From an uncultured Actinomycetes bacterium (GTDB lineage: Bacteria; Actinomycetota; Actinomycetes; Nanopelagicales; Nanopelagicaceae), in assembly GCA_903846075.1 (NCBI GenBank), contig CAIMZW010000125.1, positions 1-58,034 of the forward strand: a DNA stretch of 58,034 nucleotides. The letters are read 5' to 3'. The translations under genes were made by a program, and so were the position numbers. Within the stretch, counting starts at the first letter, position 1. Each line of letters begins with the position of its first letter. Shown here piece by piece: positions 25,648 to 37,939 of this stretch. The notes under the pieces were generated by a model. That model had not been told where the DNA came from. It ran no database searches and worked only from the letters and a program-made list of their open reading frames with translations.

Positions 25648-26916
25648 ATGTCTTCAGATACCTTTTTTGGTCCGGATTTCGATGCCCTCACCGCGCAAGA
25701 TCCCGACATTGCCGCTGTCCTGCTCAGCGAACTCGATCGTCAGCGAAAGAGTTTGCAATTAATCGCCAGCGAAAATTTCACCTCGCCTGCAGTACTTACT
25801 GCTTTGGGATCGACGCTTTCGAATAAATATGCCGAAGGCTATCCAGGCAAGCGCTATTACGGTGGCTGCGAAGAGGTCGACAAGGTTGAACTTATTGGAA
25901 TCGAACGCGCGAAGGCGCTCTTTGGCGCCGAGCACGCGAACTTGCAACCACATTCCGGAGCTAGTGCCAACGTTGCGGTGTACCAGGCATTTACCAAGCC
26001 CGGCGACACCGTCCTAGCCATGTCACTTCCACACGGTGGCCACCTCACCCATGGTTCAAAAGTTAACTTTTCTGGAAAATGGTTCAACATCGTTTCTTAC
26101 GGTGTTCGCCAAGATAATGAACTCATCGATTATGACCAATTGCGTGATAGCGCCATCGAACATAAACCAAAGATGATTTGTACGGGCGCGACTGCTTATC
26201 CAAGTTTGATTGACTTTGAAAAAGTTCGAGCCATCTGTGATGAGGTCGGCGCGATCATGTGGGTAGATGCTGCGCACTTCATCGGCTTGGTTGCCGGCAA
26301 GGCCATCCCATCTCCAGTTCCTTATGCCGACGTTGTCTCCTTCACGACCCACAAAGTTTTACGCGGTCCACGTGGCGGAATGATTGTCTCCAAAGCCGAA
26401 CACGCTGCAGCGATTGATAAAGCAGTATTTCCTGGCATGCAAGGCGGGCCAATCATGAGCGCAGTCGCAGCGAAGGCTGTGGCCCTCAAAGAGTGCGCTA
26501 CACCTGAATATCAAGAGTATGCAAAGAATGTCATCATCAACTCAAAGGCATTGGCCAGCGGTTTGAGTGAAGAGGGTTATCGGGCTGTATCCGGTGGAAC
26601 TCAAACTCACCTCGCGCTGATCGATATTAGAAGTTCGGGTGTTACTGGCAAAGTCGCAGATGAACGTTGCGGAAACTCAGGCATCACCCTGAACAAGAAT
26701 GCGATTCCCTACGATCCTGAAACCCCAGCGGTCACCAGTGGTATTCGAGTAGGAACTGCCGCCACCACGACTCAAGGAATGGGCGTTGCGCAAATGCGCG
26801 AGATCGCAGCTCTGATTGCGCGAGCAATTAAGGATGGCGATGATCCAGTGAAAGCTGAGGCAATTCGTGAGGATGTTCATAAACTCACCGCAGCATTTCC
26901 TGTCTACCCTCGGTAA
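25648..26916 (+). CDS. glyA: Serine hydroxymethyltransferase
   Basis: 422 residues. PLP enzyme interconverting serine and glycine with tetrahydrofolate. Signatures: SENFTSPAVLTALGS near the N-terminus, NKYAEGYPGKRYYGGCE, the PLP lysine region VSFTTHKVLRGPRGG, and GTQTHLALIDIR. Its place between the sua5-like gene and wecA matches the order I recall from Streptomyces. Confidence 0.98.
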   Translation: MSSDTFFGPDFDALTAQDPDIAAVLLSELDRQRKSLQLIASENFTSPAVLTALGSTLSNKYAEGYPGKRYYGGCEEVDKVELIGIERAKALFGAEHANLQPHSGASANVAVYQAFTKPGDTVLAMSLPHGGHLTHGSKVNFSGKWFNIVSYGVRQDNELIDYDQLRDSAIEHKPKMICTGATAYPSLIDFEKVRAICDEVGAIMWVDAAHFIGLVAGKAIPSPVPYADVVSFTTHKVLRGPRGGMIVSKAEHAAAIDKAVFPGMQGGPIMSAVAAKAVALKECATPEYQEYAKNVIINSKALASGLSEEGYRAVSGGTQTHLALIDIRSSGVTGKVADERCGNSGITLNKNAIPYDPETPAVTSGIRVGTAATTTQGMGVAQMREIAALIARAIKDGDDPVKAEAIREDVHKLTAAFPVYPR

Positions 26917-26981
26917 AGACCGATCAACCGTTCCTTGTGGATGCTAAATGGTGAGTGCTGAATTGAGAGTGTTGACTTTCG

Positions 26982-28100
26982 ATGCGTGAGTACCTTCTAA
27001 CCGCGAGTTTGGCGGCGACTCTCTGCTTCTTAATTACTCCCATTGTTCGCTCCCTTGCGATGTCGGCTGGGGTGTACACCAGTCTTCGATCGAGAGATGT
27101 GCACACTGCCATTACTCCACGTTGGGGCGGGCTATCTATGTGGGTGGCGATGTCCATTACTTTCTTAACGGTCTCCCACCTTCCGCTCGTGGGTAAATCT
27201 TTCGGGCGGGAAGCCACAGGTATTTACTTAGCTGGAACTTTCATCATGGTTTTAGGCGCCCTTGATGATCGCTATGACCTCGATGCCTTAACCAAATTTG
27301 CGGGTCAAGCGCTAGCGGCAGGAATTTTGTTGCTTCATGGAGTCCAAATTCTTTGGCTGCCAATAAATGGAATTCTTACTTTGCCTGCCAACATTGGCCA
27401 ACTTCTCACCGTTATTTTTGTGATGGTAGTTATTAACGCGGTTAATTTTGTCGATGGTCTTGACGGCTTGGCCACCGGCATCGTGGCAATTTGTGCCAGT
27501 TGTTTCTTTGGCTTTTCCTATCTCTTGGCAGTCGTAAACGGGTTCAACCGCGCAGGCGCACCATCGCTGGTCACCGCCGTTGTGATTGGAATGTGCATCG
27601 GATTTCTGCCTCATAATTTTCATCCTGCCAAGATCTTCATGGGTGATTCCGGTGCCATGCTTTTGGGTCTACTTCTCTCCTCTGCTGCCATAACTCTTAC
27701 CGGCCAAATCGATGCCAACGCCATCACTAGCCAGCAGTCCAGTTCAACACTTTTGCCTTTGCTCTTACCTTTCACAGTGCTGGCAATTCCGCTCATCGAT
27801 CTTGGGATGGCGATTGTGAGACGGCTTCTGGCTGGGCGCTCGCCATTCTCGGCGGATCGAGAGCATCTGCACCATCGAATTCTCAACCTTGGATCTAGCC
27901 AGCGTCAGACCACAGTCATCCTCTATCTCTGGACTGCCATGTTTGCCGTGCCTACGGTTGTTGCGGCGTTCTTGCCGTTATGGGTTGCTTTCGTGACTGG
28001 ATTGGCAATTTTGGTCGCCTCATTGACGCTTATCGGGTGGACTTATCGAAGATCGCGAAAGTCGGTCGCGCTCGCCAAAAATCTTGAAGGAGTCTCATGA
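26982..28100 (+). CDS. wecA: Undecaprenyl-phosphate N-acetylglucosamine 1-phosphate transferase family (WecA/TagO-like)
   Basis: 372 residues, about eleven membrane helices. Transfers a sugar 1-phosphate to undecaprenyl phosphate, the first step of wall-polymer glycan assembly. Conserved polar loops are visible: TPRWGGLSMW, VLGALDDRYDLDA, INAVNFVDGLDGLATG, KIFMGDSGAMLLG and the HLHHR motif in SADREHLHHRILNLG. It is the Rfe gene that precedes the ATP synthase operon in actinobacteria. Its stop overlaps the next ORF by four bases. Confidence 0.92.
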   Translation: MREYLLTASLAATLCFLITPIVRSLAMSAGVYTSLRSRDVHTAITPRWGGLSMWVAMSITFLTVSHLPLVGKSFGREATGIYLAGTFIMVLGALDDRYDLDALTKFAGQALAAGILLLHGVQILWLPINGILTLPANIGQLLTVIFVMVVINAVNFVDGLDGLATGIVAICASCFFGFSYLLAVVNGFNRAGAPSLVTAVVIGMCIGFLPHNFHPAKIFMGDSGAMLLGLLLSSAAITLTGQIDANAITSQQSSSTLLPLLLPFTVLAIPLIDLGMAIVRRLLAGRSPFSADREHLHHRILNLGSSQRQTTVILYLWTAMFAVPTVVAAFLPLWVAFVTGLAILVASLTLIGWTYRRSRKSVALAKNLEGVS

Positions 28101-28540
28101 GCAAAAGATCTGGACCCAATAATCTCGATGGGCGCGAGGGCGATGCCTCGTTATGGCGTGGCGCAGTAATCCCGGCCTCGGTCATTGCGCTCCTGTTTAT
28201 CGTGGGTTGCAGCTTCTTCCGCGGCAATGCTGGGTTTTGGGGCTCTCTACTCGCTGGATTTACCGTGATCCTTTTCTTCTCCGTTCACCTCTTGGTCTCC
28301 AAGGTGACCAAGGATCTCGACCCGATGGCCACCATGGCACTGGCGATGTTCTCCTATTTCGCAAAGGTTATTTTGATGGGCGCCTTTCTCCTTATCGTCA
28401 CAAAAACCACAAATAAGGCGGATGTGGACCGAACCAGCTTTGCCATTAGCGCACTGACGATCACTGCTGTGTGGCTAGGCGGAGAAATCAGAGCTTTTCT
28501 ACGCCTCAAACCACAGTTACCACTGCCACCGACCAAGTAA
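28097..28540 (+). CDS. AtpI-like four-helix membrane protein
   Basis: 147 residues with four hydrophobic segments (about residues 25-40, 48-67, 80-105 and 115-132) between charged ends. Weak sequence conservation, but position between wecA and atpB and helix number match the AtpI-like protein of other actinobacteria (compare Rv1303). AtpI-type proteins assist assembly of the c-ring. Overlaps wecA by four bases. Function is inferred from context. Confidence 0.6.
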   Translation: MSKRSGPNNLDGREGDASLWRGAVIPASVIALLFIVGCSFFRGNAGFWGSLLAGFTVILFFSVHLLVSKVTKDLDPMATMALAMFSYFAKVILMGAFLLIVTKTTNKADVDRTSFAISALTITAVWLGGEIRAFLRLKPQLPLPPTK

Positions 28541-28549
28541 TTACGCATA

Positions 28550-28579
28550 GAAGGGTTTGCGAAGTAGCCTTAACCCTTC
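28550..28579 (+). other. Inverted repeat between the AtpI-like gene and the small AtpZ-like gene
   Basis: GAAGGGTT (28550-28557) pairs with AACCCTTC (28572-28579) over a 14-base loop. There is no U-run. It could be an mRNA stability or processing hairpin inside the operon. Confidence 0.35.
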
Positions 28580-28608
28580 GCTGATATTCAGAGGCATGAG
28601 GGGGAGAA

Positions 28609-28797
28609 ATGGCAGCAGGTGAAGAAGGCGCTCTCTGGTCGATCATGGGCTATCTCATCTCTGGTCTGCTGATTTGGGGCGGAATTGGCTATGGAATCGA
28701 TAGATGGCTGGGCACCCACTTCTTCCTACTGATCGGCTTGTTATTAGGCGGGGGAGCCTCCCTGTATTTGGTCTGGCTTCGTTTCGGTCGAAAGTAA
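28609..28797 (+). CDS. Small AtpZ/AtpI-family protein
   Basis: 62 residues with two transmembrane helices (about residues 13-28 and 36-53) and the family pattern GYLISGLLIWGGIGYGIDRW followed by GLLLGGGASLYLVWLRFGR. Small proteins of this kind sit ahead of atpB in actinobacteria and belong to the AtpZ/AtpI family linked to ATP synthase assembly or Mg2+ movement. Spaced 117 bases from atpB; the gap (28798-28914) shows no gene. Confidence 0.75.
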   Translation: MAAGEEGALWSIMGYLISGLLIWGGIGYGIDRWLGTHFFLLIGLLLGGGASLYLVWLRFGRK

Positions 28798-28914
28798 TTC
28801 ACGATCCATATTTAGATAACTAATTTCACATCCTTTGATTTTGGGAAATTGCCTAGAAACTAATAAGGTTGCGCCGTCTTCCCAATTTCTTCTCAATGTT
28901 GACCAGGAGTGTGA

Positions 28915-29697
28915 GTGCGCTCGTTTCAGTATGGCAGTGGCGGAGGCTTTGTCCCTCCTAGCACCTCAGACTTCAACCTCCCACCGGTCATTGGGCACAA
29001 TCCGTACACCACTAAACCAATTTTCTTGGTTGTTCTCTCGGTCGTCGTAATTTCAGTATTTTTCCTAGCTGCCTCGCGCAAGGCGCTGGTTGTTCCGAGC
29101 AAATTGCAGTTCGCCGGCGAATCGATTTACTCCTTCGTCCGCAAAGATCTTGGCGAAGAGATTATTGGCCACGAATTTATGCGATTCGTGCCTTTCCTCT
29201 TCACCCTCTTCACCTTTATTTTGACCAATAACGTCTTTGGCATCGTTCCGTTGCTGCAATTTCCTTCGATGTCTCACGTTAGCTTTCCGTACGTCTTGGC
29301 TCTCTTTACCTTTGTCATCTTCCATTGGGTAGGAATTCGTAAGCAAGGTCTTGGTACCTACCTCAAAGGCATCGCATTTATGCCGGGTGTTCCCAAGCTC
29401 GTCTACATTCTTTTGACGCCAATCGAGGTTGCTACCTTCTTCTTGGTTCGACCACTAACACTTTCCTTGCGTCTCTTCGCAAATATGTTCGCCGGTCACC
29501 TTCTGCTTTTGGTTTTCATCATGGGTGGCGATCACTTGATCCGTGGCGTCGTCGGATTGAAGTTGATTGCTCCGTTCTCCTTCGCTTTCGGAATTGGAAT
29601 GACCTTCTTCGAATTCCTCGTTCAATGTCTCCAGGCTTACATCTTTACTCTCTTAACTGCGCTTTACATCGCAGGAGCTCTATCGGATGAGCACTAG
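28915..29697 (+). CDS. atpB: ATP synthase Fo subunit a
   Basis: 260 residues from a GTG with AGGAG upstream (28904-28908). Membrane stator channel for protons. The essential arginine is in LSLRLFANMFAGHLLL; the last helix segment FLVQCLQAYIFTLLTALYI carries the usual conserved Gln. Helix count fits six. First core subunit of the atpBEFHAGDC operon. Confidence 0.97.
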   Translation: MRSFQYGSGGGFVPPSTSDFNLPPVIGHNPYTTKPIFLVVLSVVVISVFFLAASRKALVVPSKLQFAGESIYSFVRKDLGEEIIGHEFMRFVPFLFTLFTFILTNNVFGIVPLLQFPSMSHVSFPYVLALFTFVIFHWVGIRKQGLGTYLKGIAFMPGVPKLVYILLTPIEVATFFLVRPLTLSLRLFANMFAGHLLLLVFIMGGDHLIRGVVGLKLIAPFSFAFGIGMTFFEFLVQCLQAYIFTLLTALYIAGALSDEH

Positions 29698-29737
29698 CCC
29701 ATCACTGTCACCAAAGAAAAGTTTTACGAACTAACTA

Positions 29738-29754
29738 GTTAGCGCTTCGCTAAT
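29738..29754 (+). other. Short hairpin upstream of atpE
   Basis: TTAGCG (29739-29744) pairs with CGCTAA (29748-29753) over a three-base loop, extendable by a G-T pair at 29738/29754, about 30 bases before the atpE ATG. The c subunit is needed in many copies, and atpE leaders in other bacteria boost translation, so a similar role is possible. Confidence 0.35.
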
Positions 29755-29785
29755 CAGTACAACACATAAGGGAAAGGCAACAAAG

Positions 29786-29989
29786 ATGAAAGGCACACTC
29801 AACCTGGTCGGTTATGGCCTATCTGCAATCGGACCTGCAATTGCAACCGGAATGATCTTCGCCGCATACATCAGCGGTGTAGCTCGTCAACCAGAAGCAC
29901 GTAGCGTCTTGCAGCCAATCGCATTCCTTGGCTTCGCCTTGGCAGAAGCTTTGGCTCTCTTCGGTCTCGTTCTCGCATTCGTTCTCTAA
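29786..29989 (+). CDS. atpE: ATP synthase Fo subunit c
   Basis: 67 residues forming two helices joined by the polar loop ARQPEA. The ion-binding carboxylate is Glu54 in [16 protein letters not shown]; the following residue is Ala rather than a Na+-coordinating Ser/Thr, pointing to proton coupling. AAGGGAAAGG precedes the ATG. Confidence 0.98.
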   Translation: MKGTLNLVGYGLSAIGPAIATGMIFAAYISGVARQPEARSVLQPIAFLGFALAEALALFGLVLAFVL

Positions 29990-30531
<542 letters not shown>

Positions 30532-30532
<1 letters not shown>

Positions 30533-31365
30533 TGATTATTTTGGGTGGCAGTAGTCGTCAATCTTTGGCGCGCCTTCGTGGAACGCTGGACGAGGCTCTC
30601 AAAGGGCTTTCACCTGCCGACTGCGCCACCGTATCTGCTGATCTCTTCACGGTACTGACTGCGCTGAGCTCTTCAGTCAGCCTTCGCCGCGCCCTTACGG
30701 ACCCATCTCGCGATGCGGCATCGAAGGCGATGTTGAATGCAGATATCTTTGCCAAAGTAATTGGAAAAGCCGCACTTGCGCTGGTGGATGCAGCAACCGC
30801 TTCACGCTGGTCTTCACCTGGTGAATTTGCCGATGCAATCGAACAGATTGCTGTGGAGGCTCAAGCCAGTAGTGCCAATCTGAGCAATGAATTAGATCGA
30901 GTGCAGGATGAACTCTTTGAGTTCTCTCGAATCTTGTTGGCTAATGGCGACCTTCGTCAGGTGCTCAGCAATCAGAGTGATGATGTCTCCCACAAGCAGG
31001 CGTTGATCAACGATATTTTTGCAAAGTCTTCTAGCTCCTCAACTCTCGCACTCTTAACCGCACTGGTTGCTGGACTTCGAGGACGCAGTATCGAGCAAAC
31101 CCTCGCCGCCTATACCCATGCGGTCGCTGCCCGGCGCGATCGAGTCACGGCTCATGTTCGTTCTGCGGTAGCCCTGAGTGCGGATCAAAGCGAAAAGTTA
31201 GTTTCCACGTTGGCAATGAAGATTGGTCAACCAGTTCACGTTAATTCTGAAATTGATAGTTCGGTTTTGGGCGGAATCGTTATTCGATTCGCTGACGAAA
31301 TTATCGACGGCACCATCGCAAATCGTTTGGCAGAGGCGAGCCGAGCGCTCGTGGCAACAAATTAA
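30532..31365 (+). CDS. atpH: ATP synthase F1 subunit delta (long actinobacterial form)
   Basis: 277 residues, about 100 longer than E. coli delta but normal for actinobacteria, where delta has an extra N-terminal helical region. The C-terminal OSCP domain (about residues 165-275) ends with VHVNSEIDSSVLGGIVIRFADEIIDGTIANRL, matching the conserved end of the family. Links F1 to the peripheral stalk. Coupled to atpF by a one-base overlap. Confidence 0.95.
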
Positions 31366-31404
31366 AAAGATTTTTCCAGTAGTTCACTTAGTTAGAGGGA
31401 GAAG

Positions 31405-33045
31405 ATGATGGCGGAACTCACGATCCGACCCGAGGAGATTCGCGACGCGCTCGCAAAGCACGTTGCCTCCTACAACCCGGGTGTTGCGGCTCGAGACGAG
31501 ATCGGCACCGTGACCGAGGCAGGCGATGGCATCGCTCGAATCGAAGGTTTACCTTCGACGATGACCAACGAACTGCTTAAGTTCGAAAATGGAACTTTGG
31601 GTCTGGCGCTCAACCTCGACGTCCGTGAAATTGGTGTGGTTATCCTCGGCGAGTTCACTGGCATCGAAGAGGGCACCACCGTTCGTCGAACTGGCGAAAT
31701 TCTCTCCGTACCTGTTGGCGATGGCTTCCTTGGCCGCGTCGTAGACCCACTTGGCCGTCCGATTGATGGCAAGGGCGAGATCGTCGCTGAGACCACTCGC
31801 GCATTGGAATTGCAGGCACCATCGGTTGTACAACGTCAACCTGTGAAGGAACCTCTTGCTACCGGTATCAAGGCAATCGATGCGATGACCGCTATCGGCC
31901 GTGGCCAACGACAGTTGATCATCGGTGACCGTCAGACTGGTAAGACAGCTATTGCGATCGACACCATCATCAACCAGAAAGAGAACTGGAAGAGTGGCGA
32001 TCCTAAGAAGCAAGTGAAATGTATTTATGTCGCAATTGGACAGAAGGGTTCCACCATCGCATCCGTAAAGGGCGCTTTGGAAGAAGCTGGCGCAATGGAA
32101 TACACCACCATTGTTGCCTCTCCTGCTTCAGACCCTGCCGGTTTTAAGTACCTCGCTCCATACACTGGCTCAGCAATTGGTCAGCACTGGATGTACAAAG
32201 GCGAGCACGTTCTTATTGTTTTCGATGACCTCTCCAAGCAGGCCGAGGCTTATCGTTCGGTTTCCTTGCTGCTTCGCCGTCCACCAGGTCGCGAGGCATA
32301 CCCAGGCGACGTTTTCTACTTACACTCCCGTTTGCTCGAGCGTTGCGCAAAGCTCTCCGATGAACTTGGTGGCGGTTCGATGACTGGTTTGCCCATCATC
32401 GAAACTAAGGGAAATGACGTCTCTGCCTTCATTCCTACCAACGTTATTTCTATTACCGATGGACAGTGCTTCCTCGAGACTGACCTCTTCAACGCAGGTG
32501 TTCGCCCAGCAATTAACGTAGGTATTTCGGTATCACGCGTTGGTGGTTCAGCACAGACCAAAGCGATGAAGAAGATTGCTGGACGTCTTCGTCTGGACCT
32601 GGCTCAGTACCGTGAATTGGAAGCCTTCGCAGCTTTCGGTTCCGATCTTGATGCCGCTTCGAAGGCTCAACTCGAGCGCGGTGCTCGCATGGTTGAACTT
32701 CTCAAGCAAGGTCAGTACTCACCGTATTCAGTTGCGCAAGAAGTAGCCTCAATTTGGGCCGGAACTTCAGGCAACATGGACTCAGTTCCCGTCGCAGACA
32801 TTCGCCGCTTTGAAGCCGAATTCCTCGACTTCCTGGCTCGGGAACGAAGTGCGATTATTGATGTAATTTCCTCTACCCGCGAACTCAGTGACGACACCGT
32901 TGCTGCACTTGTCGAGGCAGTAAATGCCTTCAAGTTGCAGTTCTCGGCAACCGGCGCTGCACCAGTTAACGAGGCACCTGCCGAAGCACTGACTGGTGAA
33001 GATAACGAGCACATCACTCGTCAGGTTCCAACGGTAAAGAAGTAA
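31405..33045 (+). CDS. atpA: ATP synthase F1 subunit alpha
   Basis: 546 residues. Non-catalytic nucleotide-binding subunit; Walker A is [15 protein letters not shown], and the signature [17 protein letters not shown] is present. Two adjacent ATG codons (31405, 31408) follow AGAGGGAGAAG. The extended C-terminal tail of about 30 residues beyond E. coli alpha is common in actinobacteria. Confidence 0.98.
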   Translation: MMAELTIRPEEIRDALAKHVASYNPGVAARDEIGTVTEAGDGIARIEGLPSTMTNELLKFENGTLGLALNLDVREIGVVILGEFTGIEEGTTVRRTGEILSVPVGDGFLGRVVDPLGRPIDGKGEIVAETTRALELQAPSVVQRQPVKEPLATGIKAIDAMTAIGRGQRQLIIGDRQTGKTAIAIDTIINQKENWKSGDPKKQVKCIYVAIGQKGSTIASVKGALEEAGAMEYTTIVASPASDPAGFKYLAPYTGSAIGQHWMYKGEHVLIVFDDLSKQAEAYRSVSLLLRRPPGREAYPGDVFYLHSRLLERCAKLSDELGGGSMTGLPIIETKGNDVSAFIPTNVISITDGQCFLETDLFNAGVRPAINVGISVSRVGGSAQTKAMKKIAGRLRLDLAQYRELEAFAAFGSDLDAASKAQLERGARMVELLKQGQYSPYSVAQEVASIWAGTSGNMDSVPVADIRRFEAEFLDFLARERSAIIDVISSTRELSDDTVAALVEAVNAFKLQFSATGAAPVNEAPAEALTGEDNEHITRQVPTVKK

Positions 33046-33049
33046 TCAC

Positions 33050-35382
<2,333 letters not shown>

Positions 35383-35388
35383 TTCGCG

Positions 35389-35649
35389 ATGTCTGACAAC
35401 CTCACTGTAGAAGTAGTTTCACCCGAGAAGCGAGTCTGGTCGGGCGAGGCCACTATGGTCTCAGCCCGTACCCTCGAAGGTGATTTGGGTATCTTGCCAA
35501 ATCACGCCCCCCTCTTGGGTGTGCTTGTAGACGGCTTGGTTTCAATCAAAGGTGTCGATGGTGAGAAGCTTGATTTTCAAATTAATGGTGGCTTCATCTC
35601 GGTCTCAAAGAATCGCGTCTCCATTCTTGGTGAGAGCGCAACCGAATAA
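35389..35649 (+). CDS. atpC: ATP synthase F1 subunit epsilon, short form lacking the C-terminal helices
   Basis: 86 residues, against 120-140 in most bacteria. Residues 3-84 form the N-terminal beta-sandwich (LTVEVVSPEKRVWSGEA, GDLGILPNHAPLL), but translation stops where the two regulatory C-terminal helices would begin. The stop TAA is clean and the next gene (murA) starts converging 31 bases later, so there is no room for the missing domain in another frame. The protein should couple rotation but lack epsilon-type autoinhibition. Confidence 0.95.
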   Translation: MSDNLTVEVVSPEKRVWSGEATMVSARTLEGDLGILPNHAPLLGVLVDGLVSIKGVDGEKLDFQINGGFISVSKNRVSILGESATE

Positions 35650-35680
35650 CTAGCGATTCAAACTAATTTTGGGCAAGTGC

Positions 35681-36955
35681 CTACTCGCGCCAGACTTTGG
35701 CTCCGAGATCGGCAAGAGTATGCGCAAATCCTGGATAGCCTCGATCGATGTGGTAACCAGCCTCCACAATCGTCTCGCCATCGCTGACGAGCCCGGCGAG
35801 AACCAAGCCAGCCCCAGCCCTGATATCAGTTGCCATTACTGGCGCGCCAGAAAGTTTCTCGACTCCAGTGATTGCAGCATGATGGCCATCGACTTTGATC
35901 TGGGCACCCAATCGAACCAATTCATTGACGAACATGAATCGACCTTCAAAAACATTTTCAGTAACCATCGACGTTCCCTTGGCGATTGCATTGAGCAAAA
36001 TAATCAATGGTTGAAGATCGGTGGGAAAGCCTGGATAGGGCAAGGTCGCAACATCCACGGCTTGCGGGCGTTGATCCATCCGAACCCGAATTCCATCGGC
36101 CGTGGTCGTCACAACTGCGCCAGCCGCCACTAATTTTTCCAATGGAATTTCCATATGTTCAGCTCTTGCGCCATGAATGGTTAAGTCACCTTGAGTAATA
36201 GCCGCAGCAAAAGCCCAGGTGCCCGCAACAATTCGGTCGCATAAAGTGGCATGGGTGGTGGGGTTGAGTTTCTTGACACCTTCGATCGTGATCAGCGGGG
36301 TACCTAAGCCCTCGATTTTGGCGCCCATCGCGACCAAGAATTCGCCTAGATCCACGACATCGGGCTCACGAGCCGCATTGTCGATGGTTGTGATCCCTTC
36401 GGCGAGAACGGCCGCAGTCATTAAATTTTCGGTGGCCCCAACGCTTGGAAAATCCAAGGTGATATCTGCTCCGCGTAATCCATTTGGTGCGATGGCAATG
36501 ACATAGCCGTGTTCGGAATGTGCCTCGGCGCCGAGATCGCGTAAACCTTGAATATGAAAATCTAGCCCCCTCGATCCGATGGCATCTCCACCGGGCAGAG
36601 CCACTTCGGCATGGCCCAGCCGAGTAACTAGCGGTCCTAAGACATTGATGGAAGCTCGCATCTTTCGGACTAGGTCATAGTCTGCGCGACTTCCAGGAAC
36701 CTCTGGAACATCAATCGTTACCGCATGAGTAGTTCGCTCAAATTCGACGGTGCAACCGAGACGGGTCAGGAGTTCAGACATTATTTCTACATCGGCAATA
36801 TCCGGGACATTGAGGATCGTAGTTTTCCCCACGGCGAGAAGTGAAGCCGCCATCAGTTTTAAGGCAGAATTTTTTGCACCAGTGACAGTTACTTCGCCAA
36901 TTAACCTGGCCCCGCCTTCAATGTGAAAGGAATCGTTGGGGGCAGTGCCAGACAT
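35681..36955 (-). CDS. murA: UDP-N-acetylglucosamine 1-carboxyvinyltransferase
   Basis: 424 residues from the ATG at 36955, chosen because AAGGAG lies eight bases upstream; an earlier ATG at 36979 is possible but lacks such a site. Two inverse alpha/beta barrels of the EPSP-synthase fold; starts with [26 protein letters not shown]. First committed step of peptidoglycan synthesis. The catalytic loop reads [15 protein letters not shown]: the usual Cys is Asp124, as in M. tuberculosis, which is associated with intrinsic fosfomycin resistance. Divergent from the PduO gene (76-base gap). Confidence 0.96.
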   Translation of the reverse strand: MSGTAPNDSFHIEGGARLIGEVTVTGAKNSALKLMAASLLAVGKTTILNVPDIADVEIMSELLTRLGCTVEFERTTHAVTIDVPEVPGSRADYDLVRKMRASINVLGPLVTRLGHAEVALPGGDAIGSRGLDFHIQGLRDLGAEAHSEHGYVIAIAPNGLRGADITLDFPSVGATENLMTAAVLAEGITTIDNAAREPDVVDLGEFLVAMGAKIEGLGTPLITIEGVKKLNPTTHATLCDRIVAGTWAFAAAITQGDLTIHGARAEHMEIPLEKLVAAGAVVTTTADGIRVRMDQRPQAVDVATLPYPGFPTDLQPLIILLNAIAKGTSMVTENVFEGRFMFVNELVRLGAQIKVDGHHAAITGVEKLSGAPVMATDIRAGAGLVLAGLVSDGETIVEAGYHIDRGYPGFAHTLADLGAKVWRE

Positions 36956-37031
36956 TGATGACTCCTTGAATATTGACATAGTTCAGCTTCCCGAGTGGTC
37001 TCATCGTAGTTCCTCTAATAGGCTCGCACTC

Positions 37032-37607
37032 ATGGTTAACCTGACGAGAATTTATACAAAGACCGGCGACGACGGCACAACTTCATTGGGGGATATGAGT
37101 CGAACCTCAAAAAATGACCCACGCCTGGAAGCCTATGCCACGGTTGATGAAGCAAACTCTGCCATTGGGGTTGTCCTTGCACTCGGCGGCATAACCGATG
37201 CTCAAGTGAAGGCCCTGCTGGTTCGGATCCAAAATGATCTATTTGATGTTGGCGCCGATCTCTGCACGCCAGTCATCGATTCGCCAACGACTGAGCCACT
37301 GCGAGTTCTGGAGTCACAAATTTCTTATCTAGAAATTCAAATTGACCAATACAACGAATCTTTGGAACCGCTTCGCTCCTTCGTTCTTCCTTCTGGAACT
37401 GCAGCAGCGGCGTTATTACACGTGGCTCGGACCGTAGTTCGTCGAGCAGAACGTTGCACCTGGAGTGCCATTCACTCTTTCGGTTCGGGAGTTAGTCCTC
37501 TGACTGCGAAGTATCTGAATCGATTATCAGATTTGCTCTTTGTGCTGGCCCGGAGTGAAAATAAAGAGATCGGTGACCAACTTTGGGTACCAGGGGCAAA
37601 CCGCTAA
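37032..37607 (+). CDS. PduO-type cob(I)alamin adenosyltransferase
   Basis: 191 residues from the ATG at 37032; the frame continues upstream into the murA promoter region without good protein character. The N-terminal motif TRIYTKTGDDGTTSLGDMSR is the ATP-binding signature of PduO-type enzymes, and FVLPSGTAAAALLHVARTVVRRAER is the conserved second half with the ATP-contacting Arg pair. It makes adenosylcobalamin from cob(I)alamin. It neighbours murA as in mycobacteria. The stop overlaps the convergent small gene by four bases. Confidence 0.94.
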   Translation: MVNLTRIYTKTGDDGTTSLGDMSRTSKNDPRLEAYATVDEANSAIGVVLALGGITDAQVKALLVRIQNDLFDVGADLCTPVIDSPTTEPLRVLESQISYLEIQIDQYNESLEPLRSFVLPSGTAAAALLHVARTVVRRAERCTWSAIHSFGSGVSPLTAKYLNRLSDLLFVLARSENKEIGDQLWVPGANR

Positions 37608-37939
37608 CGAGTTTGGGAAAATGCCGCGAGAACTGCGCGCGCTACTTTTTCATCTTTGCGAAAGACCATTAACTTTGGCCCTTCGAGGGTTTGGGTGAGG
37701 TTTGCCTTGATGCCATGTGACAACAAATGTTGGCGCAAAATCTCTCCGGAAATGAAATTTTTTGGATCGGCTACTGGCGTGAAAAGACCATATTCGTCAG
37801 AACTACCGACCTGCGGGTTGGATGCGACCAACGACTTTCCGCGAGAAAATGCCCATCGAAGTAAAAGGGCTAGAACTGCAACCACAGCGAAACCGCTAAA
37901 AGATTTCAAAAAAAGCGCGTTATCAATTCCGCCCAACAT
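37604..37939 (-). CDS. Small membrane-anchored protein of unknown function, last gene of ABC-exporter operon
   Basis: 111 residues. One N-terminal transmembrane helix (about residues 13-29) followed by a soluble domain of about 75 residues (SGEILRQHLLSHGIKANLTQ then PKLMVFRKDEKVARAVLAAF) that resembles small proteins of the DUF2007-like signal-transducing or ferredoxin-like kind; I do not recognise a named family with certainty. Its ATG overlaps the stop of the lysine-rich gene (TAATG), so it is coupled to it. Function unknown. Confidence 0.6.
   Translation of the reverse strand: MLGGIDNALFLKSFSGFAVVAVLALLLRWAFSRGKSLVASNPQVGSSDEYGLFTPVADPKNFISGEILRQHLLSHGIKANLTQTLEGPKLMVFRKDEKVARAVLAAFSQTR

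Noticed and set aside
36956-37031. Cobalamin riboswitch before the PduO gene
   Set aside because: The 76-base gap is too short and shows no B12-box-like sequence.
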